Origin: Maritalea mediterranea
Lineage (GTDB): Bacteria; Pseudomonadota; Alphaproteobacteria; Rhizobiales; Devosiaceae
Reading direction: 5' to 3'
Length of the DNA stretch: 64,000 nt
NCBI RefSeq assembly: GCF_021568695.1
Contig: NZ_JAKGTI010000002.1
Location: 372,001-436,000 of the forward strand
This document shows positions 27,393-35,463 of the stretch, in pieces (within the stretch, counting starts at the first letter, position 1; each line of letters opens with the position of its first letter). Both the position numbers and the translations under genes were made by a program. Under the pieces are notes generated by a model that was not told the DNA's origin, did no database searches, and saw only the letters and a program-made list of their open reading frames with translations.

Positions 27393-27506
27393 ATATCTTT
27401 ACCCTCAAAATATCGAACAGTTTATTGACCAACTAATTCACTGTTCACCTGTATCCGTTTGCCACATTCGCGCGTTATGCTCCCGACCATAATCAGGGAG
27501 GCTTAA

Positions 27507-28277
27507 ATGACTATTTCAAGACGAGACTTACTCCGTACCGGTGCCATTGTAGCTGGCGGCATCACCTTTATCCCATTTTCTGCGTTCGCCGACGGGCACG
27601 ATATGCATGAATTTCAAACCGCAAATGGAACGGTCAAAGTGCATCCCATCGGCCACGCATCCATCGTGCTGGAAACACCTGAAGGCGTGATCTATGTGGA
27701 TACCGTTGGCGATCCCGCGCAATATGCTGATCTGCCGAAACCGGACCTGATCCTCATCACCCACGAGCATGGCGACCACTATAATGCGGAAACTTTGGCC
27801 GCGCTGAAAAGTGAAGATACCCCATTGATCACGAACCCGGCCGTCTATGACATGTTGCCGGAAAATCTGACAGCAAATGCCACGCAAATCGGCAATGGCG
27901 GCACCACCAGCTTTAAGGCGGTGAATATTGATGCCATTCCAGCGTACAACACCACGGAAGAGCGCAAAAATTTCCACCCGGAAGGTCGCGACAATGGCTA
28001 TGTGCTCACGGTCGATGGTTTCCGCATCTATATTTCTGGCGACACCGAAGATATTCCTGAAATGCGGGCACTAGAAGATATTGATTTGGCGTTCGTGTGC
28101 ATGAATTTGCCGTTCACGATGGACGCCAATGCCGCCGCTTCAGCAGTGGCAGAATTCAAACCAAAAGTGGTCTACCCCTACCACTATCGTGGCCGCGATG
28201 GTGGCACTCAGGACCCGGCAGAATTTGCCAAACTGGTTGGCGATGCCGCCAAAGTCAAAATGGGCGACTGGTACTAA
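27507..28277 (+). CDS. Tat-exported MBL-fold metal-dependent hydrolase
   Basis: 256 residues. The twin-arginine signal is ISRRDLLRTGAIVAGG, with cleavage near FADG. The MBL core has THEHGDHYN (metal-binding HxHxDH) and SGDTED, and ends with YPYHYRGRDGG. The fold is that of UlaG/YfhI-like phosphodiesterase or lactonase members; the substrate is unknown. It lies between periplasmic CpdB and a GFA-family gene and is probably transcribed on its own. Confidence 0.87.
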   Translation: MTISRRDLLRTGAIVAGGITFIPFSAFADGHDMHEFQTANGTVKVHPIGHASIVLETPEGVIYVDTVGDPAQYADLPKPDLILITHEHGDHYNAETLAALKSEDTPLITNPAVYDMLPENLTANATQIGNGGTTSFKAVNIDAIPAYNTTEERKNFHPEGRDNGYVLTVDGFRIYISGDTEDIPEMRALEDIDLAFVCMNLPFTMDANAAASAVAEFKPKVVYPYHYRGRDGGTQDPAEFAKLVGDAAKVKMGDWY

Positions 28278-28457
28278 GCCATATCATCATCATCTTACTC
28301 CCAACCGTGCACAGCGCCAGCTGTGTGCGGTATTTTTTGACCTCATCGACATTCACAACCAGACAATTTTCTCAACTTGACGCCTTACGTTTGTTCACTT
28401 ATTGTTCTTTTATTCGCTAACTCCTGAAGCGCAAAAATCAAATAGAAAGAATGAGTT

Positions 28458-28850
28458 ATGATCAAGGGAAGCTGTTGCTGCGGCGCGGTAAAGTTTGAAT
28501 TGAAAAACAAACCATCCATGCTGGGCACCTGCCACTGCTCCCGCTGCCGCAAGGTTGGCGCCAGCGCTATTATCTTCGTTAAAAAAGCCGACTTGGTATG
28601 GGTGCAAGGCAAAGACCATGTGGCCGTTTACAAGCCGGAAGCGCCCTATAAATATGAGCGCACTTTCTGTAAAAATTGCGGCACCTCATTGGGCGAAATT
28701 CTGTCTGATGACGATAGTTTCCCCATCGCCGCCAATGCTATTGATAGCGAGCTTGATCTGAAGAATCAGATGCATGAATTTATTGCTGATAAACCCTCAT
28801 GGTACGAAATTTGCGACGAGGCCGCCCAAAATTTGGAGCACCCTGCCTAA
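28458..28850 (+). CDS. GFA-family (glutathione-dependent formaldehyde-activating type) protein
   Basis: 130 residues with the zinc-binding Cys pattern SCCCGAVKF ... GTCHCSRCRKVGAS ... CKNCGTSLG. GFA-fold proteins bind zinc and some promote the addition of glutathione to formaldehyde, though many have other roles. The aldehyde dehydrogenase/DUF779 genes downstream could link it to aldehyde metabolism, but they are on the other strand. Confidence 0.87.
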   Translation: MIKGSCCCGAVKFELKNKPSMLGTCHCSRCRKVGASAIIFVKKADLVWVQGKDHVAVYKPEAPYKYERTFCKNCGTSLGEILSDDDSFPIAANAIDSELDLKNQMHEFIADKPSWYEICDEAAQNLEHPA

Positions 28851-28900
28851 ACGCAAATGGTCCGGTGCGGAGGGCTGGCACCGGACCTGCTGCGCATGCT

Positions 28901-29254
28901 CTAGGGAGAAGAGCGATACGATATCGAGCAGACCTCAGAGCGGGTTAAAAACCGTTTCTCGCGGCCATTATCAAGCGAAAACATGCCGCCGCGCCCGGGC
29001 ACCACATCAATAATCAGCTTGGTGTGCTTCCACACCTCATATTGATCGCCGCCAATGTAAAACGGTGCGCCGCCAATCTCACCAAGCAACACATCATCAT
29101 CGCCCAGTAAGAAGTCGCCTTGCGCATAACACATGGGTGACGACCCATCACAACACCCACCCGATTGATGGAACATAATCGGACCGTGATCGCGCTTGAT
29201 CTCTTCAATCAGCTCAAGCGCCGCCGGGGTTGCACTCACCTTTTGCTCGGTCAT
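28901..29254 (-). CDS. DUF779-domain protein
   Basis: 117 residues with the DUF779 signature HQSGGCCDGSSPMCY and GGDQYEVWKHTKLIIDVVPGRGGMFSLDNG. The family is almost always found beside an aldehyde dehydrogenase and may act in its activity or electron transfer. The two cysteines of GGCCDG and the one in PMCY could bind metal. Here it directly follows the aldehyde dehydrogenase gene, 51 bases after its stop. Confidence 0.9.
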   Translation of the reverse strand: MTEQKVSATPAALELIEEIKRDHGPIMFHQSGGCCDGSSPMCYAQGDFLLGDDDVLLGEIGGAPFYIGGDQYEVWKHTKLIIDVVPGRGGMFSLDNGREKRFLTRSEVCSISYRSSP

Positions 29255-29305
29255 GATGCACCTCTTGAAAAGTGGGGGCTGATCGCTCAGCCCCGCTCCA
29301 TTCGA

Positions 29306-30823
29306 TCAAAAGAAACCAAGTTTTTGTGGCGCATAGCTCACCAGCATATTTTTGGTTTGTTGATAATGATCCAACATTTTCAAATGGTTCTCACGGCCAA
29401 TGCCAGACTGCTTATAACCGCCGAACGCCGCATGGGCTGGGTAAGCGTGGTAGCAGTTGGTCCACACGCGGCCCGCTTGAATGGCGCGACCAAAGCGATA
29501 GCACGTGTTGGCATCGCGGCTCCACACGCCAGCGCCCAGGCCATAAAGCGTGTCATTGGCAATCGAAAGCGCCTCATCATTGTCCTTAAATGTGGTCACA
29601 GACACAACGGGTCCAAAAATCTCTTCTTGGAAAATGCGCATCTTGTTGTCGCCCTTAAACACGGTCGGCTGAACGTAATAGCCGTTCTCCAGATCACCGC
29701 CCAAATGCGCCTGCCCGCCACCGGCCAGCACTTCCGCGCCTTCCTGACGGCCAATATCGAGATAAGACAAGATTTTCTCAAGCTGCTCTGAAGACGCCTG
29801 CGCACCAATCATGGTGGCTGAATCCAGCGGGTTGCCCTGCACAATTGCATTCACCCGCTTCAACGCCCGCTCCATAAATTCATCATAAATATCTTCATGG
29901 ATCAGCGCGCGGCTGGGGCAAGTGCACACTTCGCCCTGGTTCAACGCAAACATCACAAAGCCTTCAATCGCCTTGTCGAAATAGTCGTCATCCTCACGCG
30001 TCACATCTTTAAAGAAGATGTTCGGCGACTTGCCGCCCAACTCCAACGTCACGGGAATAATGTTCTGGCTGGCATATTGCATGATGAGGCGGCCGGTTGT
30101 GGTCTCGCCGGTAAAGGCGATCTTGGCGATCCGCTTGCTGGAGGCCAAAGGCTTGCCCGCTTCAAGGCCAAACCCGTTCACCACGTTCAACACGCCTTTC
30201 GGCAACACATCCGCGATCAATTCCAGCAACACCATAATGGAGGCCGGGGTCTGCTCCGCTGGCTTCAATACTACGCAGTTACCCGCCGCCAAAGCCGGGG
30301 CCAGTTTCCACGTCGCCATCAAAATCGGGAAGTTCCACGGAATGATCTGCCCCACAACGCCCAATGGCTCATGGAAGTGATAGGCAATCGTGTCATTGTC
30401 GATTTCGGCAATCGAGCCTTCCTGCGCCCGGATCACGCCGCCAAAATAGCGGAAATGGTCAATCGCCAAGGGCAAATCAGCCGCCGTCGTTTCGCGGATC
30501 GGCTTGCCATTGTCCCATGTTTCGGCTTCCGCCAACAGGTCCAGATTGGCTTCCATTATGTCCGCAATCTTGTTCAGCATCACCGCCCGCTCTGCTTGGC
30601 TGGTGCGGCCCCAAGCATCTTTCGCCGCATGCGCAGCATCCAGCGCCGCTTCAATATCCGCTTCGTTAGAGCGGGCCACTTCGCAGAGCACCTGACCATT
30701 CACGGGCGAAGTATTCTCAAAATATTTGCCAGACTTCGGCTCCACAAATTCACCATTGATGAAGTTGCCATATTTGGCCTTGTAGATGCGCGATGCAGAT
30801 TTGGTAATATCAATCTTGTTCAT
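29306..30823 (-). CDS. NAD-dependent aldehyde dehydrogenase
   Basis: 505 residues from the ATG at 30823 behind GGAGGA. It contains [26 protein letters not shown] (cofactor site), the catalytic Glu in [12 protein letters not shown] and the nucleophilic Cys in [12 protein letters not shown] (the Cys of QGEVC). Pairing with DUF779 and a GAF-Fis regulator resembles acetaldehyde dehydrogenase AldA/AcoD-type units used in alcohol or acetoin catabolism. Regulated probably by the adjacent GAF-Fis protein. Confidence 0.93.
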   Translation of the reverse strand: MNKIDITKSASRIYKAKYGNFINGEFVEPKSGKYFENTSPVNGQVLCEVARSNEADIEAALDAAHAAKDAWGRTSQAERAVMLNKIADIMEANLDLLAEAETWDNGKPIRETTAADLPLAIDHFRYFGGVIRAQEGSIAEIDNDTIAYHFHEPLGVVGQIIPWNFPILMATWKLAPALAAGNCVVLKPAEQTPASIMVLLELIADVLPKGVLNVVNGFGLEAGKPLASSKRIAKIAFTGETTTGRLIMQYASQNIIPVTLELGGKSPNIFFKDVTREDDDYFDKAIEGFVMFALNQGEVCTCPSRALIHEDIYDEFMERALKRVNAIVQGNPLDSATMIGAQASSEQLEKILSYLDIGRQEGAEVLAGGGQAHLGGDLENGYYVQPTVFKGDNKMRIFQEEIFGPVVSVTTFKDNDEALSIANDTLYGLGAGVWSRDANTCYRFGRAIQAGRVWTNCYHAYPAHAAFGGYKQSGIGRENHLKMLDHYQQTKNMLVSYAPQKLGFF

Positions 30824-30924
30824 TCTATCCTCCTCAAATCCCTTTCTCCCAAAAGGGGTGGAGATCACCATGCATGGGGCACCAACCAAGGTCAGCCCAT
30901 CCACAACATCGCACCCTCTCAACC

Positions 30925-30942
30925 TGTCTCACTTTCGCGACA
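30925..30942. promoter_or_regulatory. TGTCTC-N6-GCGACA inverted element (AcoR/GAF-Fis-type site)
   Basis: TGTCTC and GCGACA are inverted arms with one mismatch, 6 bases apart, between the aldehyde dehydrogenase and the GAF-Fis gene. Near-copies occur at 32059-32076 and 32100-32117 on the other side of the regulator. This supports it as the regulator's binding site. Confidence 0.6.
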
Positions 30943-30962
30943 GATTGGGTCGCAAATCACCT

Positions 30963-30981
30963 TCCACACCGCCGGTGTGGA
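30963..30981. promoter_or_regulatory. perfect 19-bp palindrome
   Basis: TCCACACCG and CGGTGTGGA are exact arms about one C, 62 bases upstream of the GAF-Fis start. It may be a second regulatory site, or a transcript-ending stem for the leftward or rightward promoter. No T tract follows, so I favour protein binding. Confidence 0.45.
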
Positions 30982-31042
30982 TTTACCCCCCTATTGCAGC
31001 GCAATCTCTTCTGCTAATCTTTTAGCTGGGAGGAAATTGATC

Positions 31043-32002
31043 ATGGCAACATCGCGTTCACATGCGGAATATGTCCGTTCAATTGTCGAAAAAGATCAGC
31101 ATGCAACCCAGTCCAGCCTGGCCGCCTCTTGGCGCCGATCTATGCTGCATTATGGCCTGACGCCAGAGCAGCGGCGGCGCGCCGAGCAGGTCTCGGGCAC
31201 CCAATTGGGCGAAGCGCTGGGTCAGCTTGATTTTTTGATGCATGTGGCCCGCCCCACCCTTGAAAAACTGTTCCAGACCGTCAGCCAATCCGGCTGTTGC
31301 GTGGTGCTGTCTGATCTTGATGGCGTCATTCTCAATGCCCATTCGCAAGCGGGCGACGAGACCACCTTCAACCAATGGGGCCTCACCAAAGGCGCCATCT
31401 GGAGCGAGGCCAACCAGGGCACCAATGGCATTGGCACCTGCGCCGCCGAGCAGCGCCCGGTGGTGATCCATCGCGACCAGCACTTCCGCAGCCAGAACAC
31501 CATGATGAGCTGCATGGGCGCGCCGGTCTTTGACAATGAAGGCAAAATGATCGCCGTGCTCGACATTTCGAGCTGCCGCAACGACATGACCAGCGGCATC
31601 GCCCATGTGTTCGGCAAGGTGGTGGCCGACACGGCTCAGCGCATCGAGCAAGACTATTTCCGCGCCACCTATCGCGATTCCCGCGTCATCATCGCCCCTA
31701 CCGAAGATTTAAACGCCACCGCCCTGTTTGCCGTCGATCAAGATGATCTCGTCATCGGCGCCAACCGCCACGCGCGCCGCGCCTTCGGCGTCGATCAGGC
31801 CATGCTGGCCGACCCCACGCCCATCAGCGATATTGTCAGCACATCGGAAAGCCGCACCAATCTACAAAGCGCCGAAAAGTCAGAATTCCGCCGCGCCCTC
31901 GCCCGCACCAAAGGCAATGTCTCCCTCGCCGCCAAAGATCTCGGCATCAGCCGCGCCACCATGTACCGCCGCATGCAAAAGCTTGGTATCTCGTCGAACT
32001 AA
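31043..32002 (+). CDS. GAF-Fis transcription regulator lacking the AAA+ domain
   Basis: 319 residues from the ATG at 31043 behind GGGAGG. Residues about 60-210 form a GAF sensor domain (SGCCVVLSDLDGVILNAHSQ, NQGTNGIGTCAAEQRPVVIHRDQHF). The C-terminus is a Fis helix-turn-helix (ALARTKGNVSLAAKDLGISRATMYRRMQKLGI). It resembles AcoR of acetoin/ethanol catabolism, but the sigma-54 AAA+ module (GAFTGA) between the two is absent, so it cannot act as a sigma-54 activator. It lies beside and divergent from the aldehyde dehydrogenase. Confidence 0.88.
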   Translation: MATSRSHAEYVRSIVEKDQHATQSSLAASWRRSMLHYGLTPEQRRRAEQVSGTQLGEALGQLDFLMHVARPTLEKLFQTVSQSGCCVVLSDLDGVILNAHSQAGDETTFNQWGLTKGAIWSEANQGTNGIGTCAAEQRPVVIHRDQHFRSQNTMMSCMGAPVFDNEGKMIAVLDISSCRNDMTSGIAHVFGKVVADTAQRIEQDYFRATYRDSRVIIAPTEDLNATALFAVDQDDLVIGANRHARRAFGVDQAMLADPTPISDIVSTSESRTNLQSAEKSEFRRALARTKGNVSLAAKDLGISRATMYRRMQKLGISSN

Positions 32003-32058
32003 GCGGGGCCGCACACAAAAATGGCGCAGATCATTTCTGCACCTTTTGCTTGCTGATT

Positions 32059-32117
32059 TGTCTCAGCTTCGCGCCAGAAATCCTTTTTCCACAGCCCCGA
32101 GTCTCAATTCTGAGACA
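32059..32117. promoter_or_regulatory. two further TGTCTC-N6-GAGACA-type sites
   Basis: 32059-32076 (TGTCTC..GCGCCA) matches the first site with 16 of 19 bases over a slightly longer span. 32100-32117 (AGTCTC..GAGACA) is an almost exact inverted repeat. Both lie just downstream of the GAF-Fis stop and upstream of no rightward gene. They may act at a distance or mark binding for the convergent ZntB-type gene's 3' region. Confidence 0.5.
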
Positions 32118-32126
32118 GTTTCGCCC

Positions 32127-33107
32127 CTAAAAAAGCTTCAGCTTTTTAAAGATCAGATATTCGATACCAAAAATGACGAAAACCAGACCGCAGATCGCTG
32201 CGAAACCGTAAGGGCTGTCCATCAGCGGCACGCCCCCAACATTCATCCCCAGCAATCCGGTCAAAAACCCGACGGGCAGAAAAAACGCCGCCACAATCGT
32301 CAATACCAGCATTTGCTTGTTCATCAATTCGGCACGCTCATCCATAATCTGATCATGAATGATCTGCGCCCGGTCACGCAAGGAGTCTAGTTCTTCACAA
32401 ACGCGGGTCACCCGCTCCACCGCTTCGCGCAAATGGCTCAGCGTCAACTTTGAAATCCAACTGAACCCTTCCACCTCAAAGGTGGTCAGCGCATCACGTT
32501 GCGGAAACATAAACCGGCGCAGAATAATTGAAGACCGTCTGATTTCAGCCAAATGCCGGCGCACGGCAGACATATCCTCAATCTCAAGCGTCTCTTCCAC
32601 GCCATCAACCTGTTCGTTCAATTCGGCCACCACCGGTTCCACGCGATCGGCCAGCCGCAACGCGAAGACGGCGACCAAATCCCCTGCGGTTCTGGGCGCG
32701 CGACCACTTGTGATCATATCCACCACATCGTCGATCGCCTTCAGCGGGCGGATCCCGCAGCTCACCACCCGGTGCTGCTCCACCCAAATGCGGATCGACA
32801 CCATATCTTCCGGTTGTGCCCCCTCATTCAGATTAACGCCGCGCAAAATGATAATCGCCCCATTGCCGATGGGCGTACATCTGGGCCGTGTCTCGGCGGC
32901 CGTCAGCGCATTAACGATCAGCGGGTCAAGATTTTGCCGGGCAAGCGCCTCGCGCAATTGCTCACGATGCCCATGCACGTGAACCCACTGAAAACCATTG
33001 GACGCAGGCGCATCCTTTGGTGTGGCCGCAACATCCATATCGATATTTTTTGACGTACCGTCTTTAAAAATATCATATGCAAACGCGTAATTTTGATCAG
33101 GTTCCAT
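32127..33107 (-). CDS. CorA-family transporter, ZntB type
   Basis: 326 residues from the ATG at 33107, close to the 327 of E. coli ZntB. A large cytoplasmic domain is followed by two C-terminal membrane helices. The signature GMNVGG (TGLLGMNVGGVPL) matches ZntB rather than the magnesium channel's GMN-F motif. ZntB proteins transport zinc with proton coupling. The gene converges on the GAF-Fis gene. Confidence 0.85.
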   Translation of the reverse strand: MEPDQNYAFAYDIFKDGTSKNIDMDVAATPKDAPASNGFQWVHVHGHREQLREALARQNLDPLIVNALTAAETRPRCTPIGNGAIIILRGVNLNEGAQPEDMVSIRIWVEQHRVVSCGIRPLKAIDDVVDMITSGRAPRTAGDLVAVFALRLADRVEPVVAELNEQVDGVEETLEIEDMSAVRRHLAEIRRSSIILRRFMFPQRDALTTFEVEGFSWISKLTLSHLREAVERVTRVCEELDSLRDRAQIIHDQIMDERAELMNKQMLVLTIVAAFFLPVGFLTGLLGMNVGGVPLMDSPYGFAAICGLVFVIFGIEYLIFKKLKLF

Positions 33108-33294
33108 GCCCAAACAATAGCAATAAAAACACGATTTGAAATGCCCATTTATCCAAAAAACACTGAAATATCTTGCGTGTAACAGCACGACCATAAATTT
33201 GGGATCGGTCAGAGGGGCCAGTTTTTATTTGCTCGTGCCGGTCCGGTCGATTAACAATTCCGCCACCATACCCCACCGATGTTTAGGTCATCTC

Positions 33295-33759
33295 ATGTCA
33301 AAACTTCAAATACGCCCCGCCCGACGTGACGACATCGCCACGATTCTCATGCTATCCATTGGCGGCAACGCACCGGGTCGCGAAATTGTTGATGATCCAG
33401 AGGCGGCGCAAAGCGATGATTATCAACGCGCCTTTGACCGGATTGAAAAGGATCCCAACAATCTATTCTTTATCGCAGAGCTGAAGGGCGAAGCGGTCGG
33501 CTGCATGCAGATCAATCTTTTGCTCGGCATAGCCGGGCGTGGCCGTCTGCGCGCGCAATTGGAAGGTGTGCATATCCGCGCCGATCACCGAGGTCAGGGG
33601 CTGGGCGGGGAAATGATGCAGTGGGCCATCGCATTCGCCAAATCCAAAGGCGCGGGCATGGTGCAGCTCACCTCGTCAAAAAATCGTCCAGAAGCACATC
33701 GATTCTATGAACGACTGGGCTTTGTGCGTTCCCACGAAGGATTTAAATTGTCGCTCTAA
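33295..33759 (+). CDS. GNAT-family N-acetyltransferase
   Basis: 154 residues starting MSKLQIRPARRDD at the ATG at 33295; an earlier in-frame reading from 33136 overlaps the divergent ZntB start region. The acetyl-CoA motif is VHIRADHRGQGLGGEMMQWAIAFA, then SSKNRPEAHRFYERLGFVRSHEG. The fold is typical of small GNATs that acetylate amines or amino acids. No substrate is evident. A glutathione S-transferase gene follows by 28 bases, suggesting an operon. Confidence 0.87.
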   Translation: MSKLQIRPARRDDIATILMLSIGGNAPGREIVDDPEAAQSDDYQRAFDRIEKDPNNLFFIAELKGEAVGCMQINLLLGIAGRGRLRAQLEGVHIRADHRGQGLGGEMMQWAIAFAKSKGAGMVQLTSSKNRPEAHRFYERLGFVRSHEGFKLSL

Positions 33760-33787
33760 CCGCGCTATTTTTTAAAGGATTGTGTTG

Positions 33788-34384
33788 ATGAAACTTCTGA
33801 TCTCCCACGCTTCACCCTACGCCCGCAAATGCCGCGTCACCGCGCTTGAAAAGGGCATCGCTGACATCGAGGAAGTGCATGTCAGCCCGCTGGATGAGCC
33901 GGAGAAACTTAATCACCTCAATCCGCTGGGCAAAATCCCCTGCCTGATCTATGGCGAAAACAAAACCCTGTTCGACAGCCCAGTGATCTGCGCCTATTTT
34001 GATGAAATTGGCGAAGGCCCGCGCCTGATGCCGCAAGAGGGGGATGCCCATTGGGCCATGCGCCGGCATGAAGCGCTGTTTGACGGCATCTTGGACAGCG
34101 CCCTCAACATCGTCACCGACATCCGCAAACCGCAAGAACAGCATTCGGCTCAATGGCAACAGCGCTGGGGCTGCGCCATTGATCGTGGACTGTCGCAGGC
34201 CCAGAACGAGTTGGACAAGATTGAAGGCGACATTTCCACCGCCCAGATCGCTTTGGCCTGCGCCATCGGCTATGTCCAGTTTCGCTTGAGGGATCATGAT
34301 TGGCTCTCACCCTATTCCTATCTAAAGGAGTGGCATGATGAGTTTGCCCAACGGCCCTCAATGCGGGCCACTGAGCCCAAATAA
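33788..34384 (+). CDS. glutathione S-transferase
   Basis: 198 residues from ATG 33788. The N-terminal thioredoxin-like domain shows MKLLISHASPYARKCRVTALEKG and NPLGKIPCLI, with the cis-Pro, then DSPVICAYFDEI (glutathione-binding SNAIL-type Ser). The C-terminal domain is all-helical. Cytoplasmic GSTs detoxify electrophiles. The stop codon overlaps the start of the next transporter gene. Confidence 0.9.
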   Translation: MKLLISHASPYARKCRVTALEKGIADIEEVHVSPLDEPEKLNHLNPLGKIPCLIYGENKTLFDSPVICAYFDEIGEGPRLMPQEGDAHWAMRRHEALFDGILDSALNIVTDIRKPQEQHSAQWQQRWGCAIDRGLSQAQNELDKIEGDISTAQIALACAIGYVQFRLRDHDWLSPYSYLKEWHDEFAQRPSMRATEPK

Positions 34385-35295
34385 TGACCCGCAATCGTGC
34401 CACGCTGATCGGCGCCACCTCAATTCTGAACTGGTCGTTCCTGGCGCTGTTCACCGCCGCAAGCGGAACAGTGCCGCCATTTCAGCTTTCCGCCATGGCT
34501 TTTGCCGTCGGCGCCCTAGTGGGCATGGTGCGTTGGATAAAGCAACCACAAGCCATCCATCAGCTCAAACAGCCTTTATTGGTGTGGCTGCTCGGTATCG
34601 GTGGCTTGTTTGGCTACCACTTTTTCTATTTCACCTCTCTGCGGAACGCCCCACCCGTTGATGCGGGGCTGATCAACTATCTCTGGCCACTGCTTATTGT
34701 GCTGTTTTCTGCCTTGCTGCCGGGTGAAAAGTTGCGTGTCCACCATATTGTGGGGGCATTAATGGGGCTTATTGGCGCGGCGCTCATTGTTACCAAAGGG
34801 CGTGGCATTGAGGTTGAACCCCAATATGCATTTGGCTATGCCATCGGCATTTGCGGCGCTCTTACCTGGTCGAGCTATTCGGTGCTCTCACGCCGCGTCG
34901 CCCACGTACCCACAAATGCTGTCACCGGCTTCTGCGCCGCCACCGCAATTCTATCGCTCTTGTGCCATTTCATTTGGGAGCAGACCGTCTGGCCCGCCGA
35001 TCTCGGCCAATGGTTGGCGGTGTTGGGACTCGGCCTGGGTCCATTGGGCACAGCCTTTTACACGTGGGATCTAGGCATGAAAAAGGGCGATATTCAATTG
35101 CTCGGCGCTGGCGCCTACCTTGCGCCGCTCCTGTCCACCTTGATCCTGATTGGCTTCGGCTTGGGCGAATTCACCTTGGCTATAGGTGGGGCCTGTGTGC
35201 TCATCACCGCTGGTGCGCTTGTTGCGTCTAAGGACATGATATTTGGCAAACGCCCCAAAACGCCTCCTCCAACCACAGGGCTTGGGCCTGAATAA
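34384..35295 (+). CDS. EamA/DMT-family transporter
   Basis: 303 residues with about ten membrane segments arranged as two EamA repeats (GATSILNWSFLALFTAASGT ... and GYAIGICGALTWSSYSVLSRR). Drug/metabolite transporters export amino acids, sugars or drugs. The start overlaps the GST stop (TAATG), so the GNAT, GST and transporter genes form one translational unit that may act in detoxification and export. Confidence 0.87.
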   Translation: MTRNRATLIGATSILNWSFLALFTAASGTVPPFQLSAMAFAVGALVGMVRWIKQPQAIHQLKQPLLVWLLGIGGLFGYHFFYFTSLRNAPPVDAGLINYLWPLLIVLFSALLPGEKLRVHHIVGALMGLIGAALIVTKGRGIEVEPQYAFGYAIGICGALTWSSYSVLSRRVAHVPTNAVTGFCAATAILSLLCHFIWEQTVWPADLGQWLAVLGLGLGPLGTAFYTWDLGMKKGDIQLLGAGAYLAPLLSTLILIGFGLGEFTLAIGGACVLITAGALVASKDMIFGKRPKTPPPTTGLGPE

Positions 35296-35463
35296 ATCAC
35301 ACTCAAATGTGCACCATTCGAAGAAATTAAAATTTTCTTGCGTTATGGGGTTTCCCTTTTCGGTTTTTCGGCCTAAAACGCCCGCTTAGCCACATGATTT
35401 GAATCGCAACCCGGCGCTTTGGACCCTTGCAAGCCAAAGCGCTGCTTGATGCCGAGTGATGCT

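Noticed and set aside
29897-31042. 382-codon in-frame extension before the GAF-Fis start
   Set aside because: The extension is antisense to the aldehyde dehydrogenase; the ATG at 31043 has a strong ribosome site and matches the family start.
30824-31042. a sigma-54 promoter between the aldehyde dehydrogenase and the regulator
   Set aside because: GG and GC elements on the minus strand near 30870-30890 are spaced 8 or 12 bases apart, not the required 10, and the regulator has no AAA+ domain.
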